Source: Bradyrhizobium sp. CB82
Lineage (GTDB): Bacteria > Pseudomonadota > Alphaproteobacteria > Rhizobiales > Xanthobacteraceae
DNA length: 64,000 nucleotides
Direction: 5' to 3'
Assembly (NCBI RefSeq): GCF_029714405.1
Contig: NZ_CP121650.1
Location: 5,647,001-5,711,000, forward strand
Shown: positions 47,867 through 55,595 of the stretch, one piece after another
Position numbering within the stretch: position 1 is the first letter of the stretch
How the letters are laid out: every line of letters begins with the position of its first letter
Notes under the pieces: model-generated
Seen by the model: the letters and a program-made list of their open reading frames with translations, nothing else
The model's database searches: none
Told to the model about the DNA's origin: nothing
Translations under genes and position numbers: made by a program

Positions 47867-49123
47867 ATGTCTCACGCCGAGTATGGTCCCAAACAGCTCC
47901 CAGTCCTCACGAGACTGGCGATAGCGCTGCGCCGGATTCCGGTGGTCGAATTTGCGTACGCGAAATTCAAGTCGCTGCTGCGCGGTCGAACGAATGACGA
48001 ACCGGCTGTCAGCGAGTTTCAGGCACCGGCTGCGGACGTCACGAGGGACGATGTTGCGCGCGGTGCGGTCGAGGCGGACACGGTTGAACCCGACACCGTG
48101 CAGGCGGCTCGCGATGGAACCGGTGCCGCTGCGGCCGAGCCGGTCGAACCTGACACTGTCGAAGACGAGGAGACGGAGGCTGCCGCGACGGACGTCGCCG
48201 AAACCACGACCGCGGAGACTGGAGCTGCCGAGATCGATGCAGATGAGCCGGTCACGACACGCGTATGCGATGTTGTTCCCCCGGCAATGGCCTCCGACGA
48301 TCTCTCCCGGCCTGAGACTGAGACAACTGAAAGCGATGATCTTCCGGTTGAGACTGAGATAGCTGAAATCGAGTCTGCTCAGACGCCTCTCGTCACAATC
48401 GAAAGCGCCGAGGACGGCGCGGCACAGGCCGAGACAATCGAAACCGTCGCGCTTGGCGCCGACGACGTTACGGCTCACGTCGCACCGCTCGAGGATTCAT
48501 CCGAGGCTGTTGTTGCCGAGACTGATACTCTCCCGCCCGGGTCCGCCGAGACGGCCATGATCGAGGTCGATGCGATTGCGATTGAGACGGCGCCTTTTGA
48601 AATCAAGACCGAGAGCGAGGCCGGCCAGCCCGATGCGATTGAGCCCGAGGCAGTCGAGGCGGCCCCCGCTCTGATCGAAACTTTCGAGAGCGATGAGGTT
48701 AATCCCGATGCCGCGGAAACCTTCGCAGCCACTGCTGTCGAAACCGACGTGGTGGAGCTCGACCTCGTCGAGGCCGACACCGTCGAAATGGCCCCGGTCG
48801 AGACGGTCACGGTCAACGCCGACATAGCCCCGGCCGCCGTCACGAAATCCGACGACCTCTGCGATCGCGAGACACTCATTCGCCGGCGCTGGAAGGAGAC
48901 CGGGATCAGGATGTGGAATCCCAGGATGCATGGCGCCGGGCACTCCGTGCTGTGCATTCAGGGTCGCATCGCCCTGCTGCCGCCGAAGCCCGGCGAGAGC
49001 ATGCCCGGCTACGACAGGCTCGAGTTCAAGCTGATCGACGGCCTCATCGTCTGCGAAGGGTTTGTCGTCGACCCGCCGGAGCCGCAGAAACAACGCCCAT
49101 TTGCAGGACCCCCGATCGGCTGA
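47867..49123 (+). CDS. Acidic repetitive protein with a conserved-looking C-terminal domain
   Basis: A 418-residue protein of unknown function. Residues 1-45 are basic and partly amphipathic (LTRLAIALRRIPVVEFAYAKF). Residues about 60-325 are extremely rich in Glu, Thr, Ala, Val and Asp in a loose repeat of the VETDTVE or PEAVEAAP kind, with almost no Lys. Residues 329-418 are quite different: RETLIRRRWKETGIRMWNP, then GHSVLCIQGRIALLPPKPGE and DRLEFKLIDGLIVCEGFVVD, which looks like a small folded domain. No signal peptide is seen. It may be a scaffold or a flexible tether. ATG 47867 is preferred to an earlier in-frame ATG. Confidence 0.75.
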   Translation: MSHAEYGPKQLPVLTRLAIALRRIPVVEFAYAKFKSLLRGRTNDEPAVSEFQAPAADVTRDDVARGAVEADTVEPDTVQAARDGTGAAAAEPVEPDTVEDEETEAAATDVAETTTAETGAAEIDADEPVTTRVCDVVPPAMASDDLSRPETETTESDDLPVETEIAEIESAQTPLVTIESAEDGAAQAETIETVALGADDVTAHVAPLEDSSEAVVAETDTLPPGSAETAMIEVDAIAIETAPFEIKTESEAGQPDAIEPEAVEAAPALIETFESDEVNPDAAETFAATAVETDVVELDLVEADTVEMAPVETVTVNADIAPAAVTKSDDLCDRETLIRRRWKETGIRMWNPRMHGAGHSVLCIQGRIALLPPKPGESMPGYDRLEFKLIDGLIVCEGFVVDPPEPQKQRPFAGPPIG

Positions 49124-49326
49124 GATCGCCAACAGGCGCCGGATCGTGCCGCCTAGGTTCAAACGCCGGAACCGGTCGTCCGTTGACGCATATTGGCGAA
49201 ACCGATTTCACGGCGGTGTTGCCTCGCGGAACAGCGGAACCTCCCCTGCTCGCAACCGCCAAAATGGGAAACCAAATCCTACGCAAGCCGTTGGCCAGCA
49301 GGTGTCACTTCCCGAGGAGGTACATC

Positions 49327-49560
49327 ATGAAGCGAATTATCCTGGCACTCGCCGCGTTGTTGACGCTGACCGCGGGAGCGGTGGCGCCAGCAAGAGCCTT
49401 GGAGTTCGACGTGGGTCCGGGCGGGGTCTATGTGGGTCCGCACCGCCACGATTACTACGGGGCCTACAATGAGTACTACAGAAACTGCCGGGTCGTCGTT
49501 GACCATCGGATCAACCGCTTTGGCGAGGACGTGATCGTCCGCAGGCGCATCTGCGACTAA
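49327..49560 (+). CDS. Small secreted protein (77 aa)
   Basis: A 77-residue exported protein. The signal peptide is clear: MKRIILALAALLTLTAGAVA then PARA, with cleavage after ARA. The mature part is short and rich in Gly, Tyr, His and Arg (GPGGVYVGPHRHDYYGAYN), with two cysteines (NCRVVV and RRICD) that could form a disulfide. GAGGAGG lies 7 bases upstream. I know no function for it. A terminator follows immediately. Confidence 0.82.
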   Translation: MKRIILALAALLTLTAGAVAPARALEFDVGPGGVYVGPHRHDYYGAYNEYYRNCRVVVDHRINRFGEDVIVRRRICD

Positions 49561-49581
49561 CTGCCAAACGACCTAACTGCT

Positions 49582-49617
49582 GCCGGCCTGACGTCACGAC
49601 GCCAGGTCGGCTTTTTT
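49582..49617 (+). terminator. Intrinsic terminator
   Basis: Arms GCCGGCCTG and CAGGTCGGC (one G-T pair) with a 12-base loop, then six T. It is 21 bases past the stop of the small secreted protein. It also lies beside the convergent NUDIX gene end. Confidence 0.85.
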
Positions 49618-49631
49618 CTTGAGCCGGCGCC

Positions 49632-50366
49632 TCACTCCGGCGGATTGAATGTGCGCACGAAATACACCGGCTCCTTGCCCTTCTTCAGGCGATAGAGCTG
49701 CGCCGGCCGGTTCGGACCGCGCCGCATCTTGGCGATCGGCTCGATCATGTCGGCGGAGAGGATCCGCGTACGGAAGGCGCTCTTTTCCAGCGGACGATCG
49801 AGCACGATCTCGTAGACCCGCTGAAGATCGGGCAGCGTGAATTCCGCCGGCATCAGATAGGCCGGCAGCGAAGTGTATTCGACCTTGTTGCGCAGGCGCT
49901 CGACGGCAGCCGTGAGGATCTCGCCGTGGTCGAAGGCGAGCTTCGGCTTGATCTTGCCGGCCGAGACTGGAAACCACTGCGCGTCGGGTGCGAGTGCGGC
50001 CCGGCCCGCCTCTTCCGGCATCAGTGCGAAATAAGCGTGCGTCGCCGACCAACCACGCGGGTCGCGCACAGCGCTACCCCAGCTTCCGAGCTGCTCAAGA
50101 TAGGGGCTGATCACACCGGTCTTCTCCTTCAGCTTGCGCACCGCGCAGGCCGCAAGATCGCGGTCCTTGGCGACATCGACGAAGCCGCCCGGCAGTGCCC
50201 AGGTCAGCGGGAACGGCTCGCCTGCGCCGGCTGGCCGCTGCACCAGGAGGACGTGGAGGTCCTCCTTCCGGATCGCAAAGATCACCACATCGACCGTGGC
50301 CAGCGGTCGCGGGAAATCCAACTGTCCCGAATTTTCACTGCCTTGGGCTTGATCTTTCGGCGCCAT
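49632..50366 (-). CDS. NrtR-like NUDIX-family transcriptional regulator
   Basis: A 244-residue protein with a NUDIX domain (about 24-150) and a C-terminal winged helix (about 163-228). The NUDIX box is degenerate: R-K-L-K-E-K-T-G-V replaces R-E-U-x-E-E-x-G-U, with two catalytic glutamates changed to lysine (78 and 82), so catalysis is unlikely. The C-terminal part AEFTLPDLQRVYEIVLDRPL and PAQLYRLKKG is typical of NrtR, the repressor of NAD genes that senses ADP-ribose. ATG 50366 has GGGGAGG upstream. It is divergent from SPFH/NAD-kinase-like genes with tandem operators in the gap, which supports a regulatory role. Confidence 0.88.
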   Translation of the reverse strand: MAPKDQAQGSENSGQLDFPRPLATVDVVIFAIRKEDLHVLLVQRPAGAGEPFPLTWALPGGFVDVAKDRDLAACAVRKLKEKTGVISPYLEQLGSWGSAVRDPRGWSATHAYFALMPEEAGRAALAPDAQWFPVSAGKIKPKLAFDHGEILTAAVERLRNKVEYTSLPAYLMPAEFTLPDLQRVYEIVLDRPLEKSAFRTRILSADMIEPIAKMRRGPNRPAQLYRLKKGKEPVYFVRTFNPPE

Positions 50367-50388
50367 AGCGACCTCCCCGATTTGCGGC

Positions 50389-50416
50389 TTGACAGTAGCC
50401 CGCTTAGTTGTACAGT
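50389..50416 (+). promoter_or_regulatory. Promoter of the SPFH gene
   Basis: TTGACA (50389-50394), 16 bases, then TACAGT (50411-50416), pointing at the SPFH gene. The first operator unit (50404-50424) covers the -10 box, so binding would block transcription. Confidence 0.7.
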
Positions 50417-50446
50417 GCAACTTACTTAGTTGCCTAGACCAACTTA
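50404..50446. promoter_or_regulatory. Two tandem 21-bp operators, probably for the NrtR-like regulator
   Basis: Each unit is TTAGTTG-N7-CAACTTA (50404-50424 and 50426-50446), with one C between them. The centres are 22 bp apart, about two helix turns, so two dimers would bind the same DNA face. The site lies in the divergent gap of the NUDIX and SPFH genes. Confidence 0.75.
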
Positions 50447-50459
50447 TTCGGAGAAGACC

Positions 50460-51506
50460 ATGTTTGGTGTCAGATTCATCAAAGCCCAGCCCACCACCTA
50501 CCTCTTGAAGTATCGCGCCGGCGCAGTCGTCGCCGAGGGTGCAGGGCTCTCCGCCTTCTATTACGCACCGGTGACCTCGCTCGTGGCCGTGCCCATCGGC
50601 AGCCGCGATGCCTCGTTCATCTTCCAGCAGATCGCGCGCGACTTTCAGACCCTTACCGTCCAGGGTCACGTCACTTATCGCGTCAGCGAGCCGAAGAAGG
50701 CCGCCTCGATGCTCGACTTCACGCTGAAGTCCGACGGCAAGACCTATGAAACCGATGACCCGGAGAAGCTGCCACAGCGCATCCTCGGCACGGTCGAGGT
50801 GCTGGCCCAGCAGGCGGTGAAGGAGCTGACGCTGAAGGAAGCCTTGCAGGCCTCCGACCGTATCGCCGACATCATTGCGACCGGCCTGCGGGCCCGCGCC
50901 GACATCGCCTCGCTCGGCCTTGAAATCCTCGGCGTCTCCATCCGCGGCATCAAGCCGACGCCGGACACCGCGAAAGCGCTGGAGGCGGAAGCACGCGAAG
51001 CGATTCTGAAGAACGCGGACGAAGCGATCTTCGCCCGCCGCAACTTTGCAGTCGAGCAGGAGCGCGCCATCCGCGAGAGCGAGCTCGACACCGAGATCGC
51101 GGTCGAGCAGAAGAAGCGCTCGATCCGGGAGACGCAGATGGACGCGGAGGCCAGCGTCGCCGGCAAGCGCCACGAATTGCGCCAGGCCGGCATGGTGGCG
51201 GACATCGCCCTCGAAGGCAAGCGCAAGGATTTCGTCGAGCTCAACGCCGAGAACACCCGCACGCTCGCGGATGCCGAGGCCTATCGTGTCGGAGCGCTGA
51301 TGAAGATTTTCGAGGGCGTCGACACACGTGTGATCCAGGCGCTCGCCGCTGCCGGCATGCAACCGGGCCAACTCATCGCGCAGGCCTTCACCGGCATTGC
51401 CGAGAAGGCCGAGAAGATCGGCCAGCTCAACGTCTCGCCGGACCTGCTCAGCCAGTTGATCGAGAAGCCCAAGATGGCGGAGGCCGCCAATGCCCGCCGG
51501 CAATGA
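50460..51506 (+). CDS. SPFH/band 7 domain protein, soluble form
   Basis: A 348-residue SPFH (stomatin/prohibitin/flotillin) protein. The SPFH fold covers about residues 20-180 (LLKYRAGAVVAEGAG, VPIGSRDASFIFQQI, LTVQGHVTYRV, ISIRG-type IRGIKPTPD). A long Ala/Glu-rich coiled coil follows (about 180-270). No membrane segment or signal is present at the N-terminus, unlike most SPFH proteins, so it is probably cytoplasmic. ATG 50460 with GGAGAAG upstream is chosen; an earlier TTG lies within the operators. It overlaps the NAD-kinase-like gene by 17 bases, a tight pair controlled by the tandem operators. Confidence 0.88.
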   Translation: MFGVRFIKAQPTTYLLKYRAGAVVAEGAGLSAFYYAPVTSLVAVPIGSRDASFIFQQIARDFQTLTVQGHVTYRVSEPKKAASMLDFTLKSDGKTYETDDPEKLPQRILGTVEVLAQQAVKELTLKEALQASDRIADIIATGLRARADIASLGLEILGVSIRGIKPTPDTAKALEAEAREAILKNADEAIFARRNFAVEQERAIRESELDTEIAVEQKKRSIRETQMDAEASVAGKRHELRQAGMVADIALEGKRKDFVELNAENTRTLADAEAYRVGALMKIFEGVDTRVIQALAAAGMQPGQLIAQAFTGIAEKAEKIGQLNVSPDLLSQLIEKPKMAEAANARRQ

Positions 51507-52425
51507 CCGCAAGATCGTGCTGGTGACGCGCAAGACCAGGCTGGAGGACCTGATCGCGCGTTACCTGACCGCGGCGCAGGCGCGCTTCTATGTCGAGCAT
51601 CTCGGCGCCGACTTCTCCGACTATGAGCGCGAGCACGAGATCTATCGCGCGCAGCAGCACGTGATTGTGCAGGTGCTGGAGCCATGGGGCCGCTACCAGG
51701 TGATCGAGCGCAGCTTCTTGCCGAACTTCATCTTCGCGCCCTCCGACATCGTGGTCGCGCTCGGCCAGGACGGCGTCGTCGCCAACACCATGAAATATCT
51801 CGATGGCCACCCGCTGATCGGACTCAACCCGGACCCGTCGCGCTATGACGGCATCCTCCTGCCCTTCGCGCCGCGCGATCTCGCAAAGCTTCTGCCGGAG
51901 GTCGCCGCTGGGAAGCGCAACAGTCAGGCAGTAACGATGGCAGAGGCGCGGCTTTCCGACGGCCAAGTGCTTCATGCCGTGAACGACCTTTTCATCGGCG
52001 CGCGCACGCATGTCTCCGCGATCTACGAGATCGCAACCGGTGGGGCAACGGAGCGGCAGTCTTCGAGCGGACTGATCGTGTCGACGGGGCTCGGCTCGAC
52101 CGCCTGGTTCAAGAGCATCGTCACCGGCTCGCTTGCGATCGCAGGCCGGTTTGGCCAGCCGCCGGCGTTTGCCAGCTACGACGCCCTGCCCTGGGACGCG
52201 CCCGAGCTGCGCTTCGCGGTGCGCGAGCCCTTTCCCAGCCGCAACTCGCAAGTGGGTCTCGTCTGCGGCCGCCTCACCTCCGCAGAACAATTGCGCATCC
52301 GCTCGCTGATGCCGGAAAACGGCGTCATCTTCAGCGACGGCATCGAGGCCGACCGGCTGGAGTTCAACGCCGGCGCCGAGGTGACGATCGGAATTGCGGC
52401 GCGACGGGGACGGCTGATCGTGTGA
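51490..52425 (+). CDS. NAD-kinase-like protein
   Basis: A 311-residue protein with an NAD-kinase-like core. Motifs are VVALGQDGVVANTMKYLDG (GQDG at 92-95 in place of GGDG), LIGLNPDPSRYDG, NDLFIG (165-170) in place of the NE motif and SSGLIVSTGLGSTAW (192-206), which corresponds to the GLIVSTPTGSTAY of NAD kinases. About 80 residues precede the core and are not typical of NAD kinase. Whether it phosphorylates NAD, binds it or acts on another nucleotide or lipid is unknown. It overlaps the SPFH gene and so is under the same NrtR-like control. Confidence 0.82.
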   Translation: MPAGNDRKIVLVTRKTRLEDLIARYLTAAQARFYVEHLGADFSDYEREHEIYRAQQHVIVQVLEPWGRYQVIERSFLPNFIFAPSDIVVALGQDGVVANTMKYLDGHPLIGLNPDPSRYDGILLPFAPRDLAKLLPEVAAGKRNSQAVTMAEARLSDGQVLHAVNDLFIGARTHVSAIYEIATGGATERQSSSGLIVSTGLGSTAWFKSIVTGSLAIAGRFGQPPAFASYDALPWDAPELRFAVREPFPSRNSQVGLVCGRLTSAEQLRIRSLMPENGVIFSDGIEADRLEFNAGAEVTIGIAARRGRLIV

Positions 52426-52426
52426 T

Positions 52427-53254
52427 CTACCTCGCGATCCTCAGCGCCGATCTTGCCTCCACTGGCGTGGCGACGCGTCGGCCGTGGCGCGCGACCGCCT
52501 CGCAGGCAATGGCAACGAGCTCAGCGTTGCTTTTGGCCAGACGATTTTTGTCGATCCTGATGTTGTCCTCGAGCCCGGTGCGAACTGCATCGGCGCCCCG
52601 CGACAGCGCCCAGCCCATGACTTCGGCCTGATGACGCCCGATCCCAGCCGCGGTCCACGTCGACTTCGGCATCAGCCGCTTGAGCTCCGCCAGAAGAATA
52701 TCGAGCACATGCTCGTCTGCCGGCATTGCGTTCTTGACGCCCATGACGAACTGCACGTGGGGATGCTCGTCGATCAGTCCCGCCTCGATCAGGCGGCGCG
52801 CGCCATGCAGGTGCGACAAATCGAAGATCTCGATTTCGGGACGGATGCCGCCCGCCTTCATGCCGGTGGCGAGATGCTCGACCAGGGCGGCGCTGTTCTC
52901 ATAGACGATCGTCGGAAAGTTCACCGATCCGGTCGAAAGAGACGCCATGTCCGGCTTCAGATAGAGCGCCGAGCCGCGCGCCGACGGATCGCGGCCGCGC
53001 CCTCCGGTCGAGAACTGAACGATCATCCCCGGACAATGCTTCTTGATGCCCTCCTGCACCTCCGCGAAACGCTGCGGATCGGAGGATGGTGTTTCGTCGT
53101 CGTTGCGAACGTGAATATGCGCAAGGGTCGCGCCGGCCTCGAAAGCCGCGTGCGTCGATTCGATCTGCTCCGACGGCACGATCGGGACCGCGGGATTGTC
53201 CTTCTTGCGCGGAACGGAACCGGTGATCGCGACGGCAACAACAACGGGATTCAT
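52427..53254 (-). CDS. BKACE family (DUF849) beta-keto acid cleavage enzyme
   Basis: A 275-residue enzyme of the BKACE family, which uses zinc and acetyl-CoA to cleave beta-keto acids such as 3-keto-5-aminohexanoate. It shows VAVAITGSVPRKKDNPAVP at the start, the zinc motif AHIHVR, VQFSTGGRGRDPSARG and the C-terminal RTGLEDNIRI with the conserved Glu. The substrate cannot be told from sequence. It ends 2 bases from the convergent NAD-kinase-like gene. It is followed upstream by an MHS-type transporter in the same direction, a common pairing for import of the substrate. Confidence 0.92.
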   Translation of the reverse strand: MNPVVVAVAITGSVPRKKDNPAVPIVPSEQIESTHAAFEAGATLAHIHVRNDDETPSSDPQRFAEVQEGIKKHCPGMIVQFSTGGRGRDPSARGSALYLKPDMASLSTGSVNFPTIVYENSAALVEHLATGMKAGGIRPEIEIFDLSHLHGARRLIEAGLIDEHPHVQFVMGVKNAMPADEHVLDILLAELKRLMPKSTWTAAGIGRHQAEVMGWALSRGADAVRTGLEDNIRIDKNRLAKSNAELVAIACEAVARHGRRVATPVEARSALRIAR

Positions 53255-53376
53255 TTCTCAACTCCTTGGAAGCCAATATGCGGCTCGGCGATCGCCGGGA
53301 GCTCTGCCGCTGCTGGCCGGCTTGGCCGCAGCGGCAGCTCTTTCCTTCATTTGCGGGACGGCGGCAACATCCGAGA

Positions 53377-54813
53377 TCATGCACCGCTGTGACGTTGAGC
53401 TCCGCCTCCCGCGGCCGTCAGCTCAGAGCCGCGGCGGCCCCGCCCGTCGCCTCCGCGCCTCCGCTCGTAGTCCGCCCTTGGCATCGGCACAGCATCCGGA
53501 TTGCCGAGATCGTCAATGCTGATCCGGTATGTCTCCCTGGCAGTCACAGCTGCAAGCGCCGCAATGACCGTGATGCCGAAGGCGATTGCCCCCACCGTGA
53601 GCGGAATGTTGGCCGAGCCGGGAGGCGCTACCGTCGCAAACAGAGCGGGCAGCAGCGCCGTGATCGTCGTTCCGATATTCTGCGAGATCGCCATGGCCGA
53701 AACCCGGGTGCGCGTCGGAAACAGCTCGGGATAGAAGCTCGGGAAGATCGCGTTGTAGCCCTGATAGACGACCCCCCACATCAGCAGCGACAACAGGATC
53801 GCCAAGGGCACATTCTTGATGCTGATTGCATAGAGATAGCCGAAGGCGAGCAGGCCGGAGCAGAGCGAGCCGACGATGATCGGAGGCTTGCGACCGACCT
53901 TGTCGGACAGGTTGCCGACGAAGGGAATGACGAACACCGCCAGCATGTTTCCGAGGACCGGAATCCAGAGGTAGACATCCTTCGCGAATCCGATTCCGTA
54001 GGCAGACTGGACGGCATAGGCTGCGCCGAAAATTGTCGCGACGACCGGGATGACATTCATCAGCGCCATGCAGATGACCCTGAGCATGTCCTTCCAGTTT
54101 AGCTTGATGGCCTGGATGATCGGAGCACGCGGGGTTTCTCCGCGCTCATCCTCCCTGGTAAAGGCGGGCGTCTCGTCAACCTCGCGGCGGATGATGTAGC
54201 CCGCGACGATGACGAAGAAGCTGAGCAGGAAGGGTATCCGCCACCCCCAGCTGTTGAAGGCTTCTGTGGGCATGTAGTGCGCCAGCGGCAGAAAGACGGC
54301 CGCCGCGAGAATCTGTCCGGCCTGCACGCCCTGGAGCGTGAAGCTCGCATAGAATCCGCGCCGCCCGAATGGGGCATGCTCCAAAATCATCGAACTTGCG
54401 CCGGAGATCTCGCCGGCAACGGCAAATCCCTGCACGAGACGCAGAGCGACGAGAAGGATTGGCGCCCAGACGCCGACCTGCTGGTACGTCGGCAGGATGC
54501 CGACGGCCATCGTCGAGATGCCCATCAGGAACATGCAGATGATGAGAACTGTCTTGCGGCCATGGGTATCGCCCCAGTGGCCGAGAACGAAGGCGCCGAT
54601 CGGCCGGGCCACATATCCGACGCCGTAAGTCGCCAGCGACGCGACAATGGCAACGGTGGGATTGTCAGACGGGAAGAAGATCTGCGGGAAGATCAGCGAC
54701 GCTGCAGTCGCGTAGATAAAGAAGTCATAATATTCGAGCGCCGATCCAATCCAGCCGCTCGCAGCAGCCTTCTTGGACTGACCCATGTCATGGATCGATC
54801 GAGCCGTGGTCAT
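53377..54813 (-). CDS. MFS transporter of the metabolite:proton symporter (MHS) family
   Basis: A 478-residue transporter with 12 membrane segments. The MHS-type features are SGWIGSALEYYDFFIYATAA at the first helix, GHWGDTHGRKTVLI in loop 2-3 and RLVQGFAVAGEISGAS in helix 4. Such carriers import ketoglutarate, shikimate, proline or other organic acids. A 35-residue Arg/Gly-rich C-terminal tail is unusual. It is upstream of the BKACE gene with 122 bases between them, so it probably feeds that enzyme. Two palindromes lie in its upstream region. Confidence 0.92.
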   Translation of the reverse strand: MTTARSIHDMGQSKKAAASGWIGSALEYYDFFIYATAASLIFPQIFFPSDNPTVAIVASLATYGVGYVARPIGAFVLGHWGDTHGRKTVLIICMFLMGISTMAVGILPTYQQVGVWAPILLVALRLVQGFAVAGEISGASSMILEHAPFGRRGFYASFTLQGVQAGQILAAAVFLPLAHYMPTEAFNSWGWRIPFLLSFFVIVAGYIIRREVDETPAFTREDERGETPRAPIIQAIKLNWKDMLRVICMALMNVIPVVATIFGAAYAVQSAYGIGFAKDVYLWIPVLGNMLAVFVIPFVGNLSDKVGRKPPIIVGSLCSGLLAFGYLYAISIKNVPLAILLSLLMWGVVYQGYNAIFPSFYPELFPTRTRVSAMAISQNIGTTITALLPALFATVAPPGSANIPLTVGAIAFGITVIAALAAVTARETYRISIDDLGNPDAVPMPRADYERRRGGDGRGRRGSELTAAGGGAQRHSGA

Positions 54814-55133
54814 TTGCAGGTTTCCTCACCCATTTTGCTGGCGTCCCGTGAACGGGCTTCATCGGTGCCACATTACGCTTTCGGGGAACTAACACAATTA
54901 TCCAGTTGTGCGATAAACCTAACATCATGTTATTGGCGGGGGAGATGCCGCTCTGAGGGGAACGCGCCAGAGGCCGGTCCGGTCGATGTCGATTGCGCAC
55001 GTGCCATCGGCGGGATCCGGCGCGCGGATCGGGCAAACGCGCATCACGATGCGGAAGAGTCGGAGGCGCTTTGGCGAGCAGGATGCTTCAATGGAGTCCG
55101 GATGGGGCGTCTTGGGGCGTCTTCAGTCCGGGC
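54814..55133. promoter_or_regulatory. Upstream region of the MHS transporter with two palindromes
   Basis: A 320-base gap without a gene. CACAA-N8-TTGTG (54893-54910) and the perfect TAACAT-C-ATGTTA (54920-54932) lie about 80-120 bases before the transporter start. They are good candidates for the operator of a regulator not encoded in the window. Nothing else is seen. Confidence 0.45.
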
Positions 55134-55595
55134 TCATCTCATGGAGATCGTGATCGCGCTGAGATTGGCGGCAACTTCCAGGCCTGCCTTCGGCCCCTGC
55201 AGCACGATCGTCACGCCTTTCTCATTGCGCAAATGGACGCCGTTGATGCCGCCGACCAGGGCGAAGCCGCCGCCGACCGAGCTATAGGTGCCGGCAAAAT
55301 CGCCGACCTCGCGGATGTCCGACGCCCAGCCGTCGAGCCTGACGATACTTGCGCCGGCCGTGATTCCCAAGCTCAGGCCTGACACGCTGAACGGATAGTT
55401 GCGGCCACGCCAGGTCAGCACGCCGCTGCCGGTGCCGCCGCCGACCAAGAGGCCCGCTTTCACGAACTTGATGCGGACGTGGCCGGCTGCCTGAGCGAAC
55501 GACGGCGTCACTGGGACGACGACGGCGAGCAACGTCATTGCCGCCAGACACATGACAAAGGAGCGCCGCGCTATTGTCTCATTGCTTTGCGGCAT
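55134..55595 (-). CDS. Secreted hypothetical protein (153 aa)
   Basis: An exported protein of 153 residues. The N-terminus has an Arg pair and a hydrophobic segment (SFVMCLAAMTLLAVVVPVTPSFA) with likely cleavage after FAQA or nearby. The mature part is Gly/Val/Ser-rich and beta-like (GGGTGSGVLTWRGRNYPFSV, SVGGGFALVGG). I know no characterised family for it. It overlaps the end of the DUF2950 gene by 17 bases, so it belongs to the DUF3300-DUF2950 operon. Confidence 0.8.
   Translation of the reverse strand: MPQSNETIARRSFVMCLAAMTLLAVVVPVTPSFAQAAGHVRIKFVKAGLLVGGGTGSGVLTWRGRNYPFSVSGLSLGITAGASIVRLDGWASDIREVGDFAGTYSSVGGGFALVGGINGVHLRNEKGVTIVLQGPKAGLEVAANLSAITISMR

Noticed and set aside
55134..55595. 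Assignment of the 153-residue secreted protein to DUF1134/EipA
   Set aside because: The Gly-rich beta pattern is loosely similar, but the conserved DUF1134 motifs I remember are absent.
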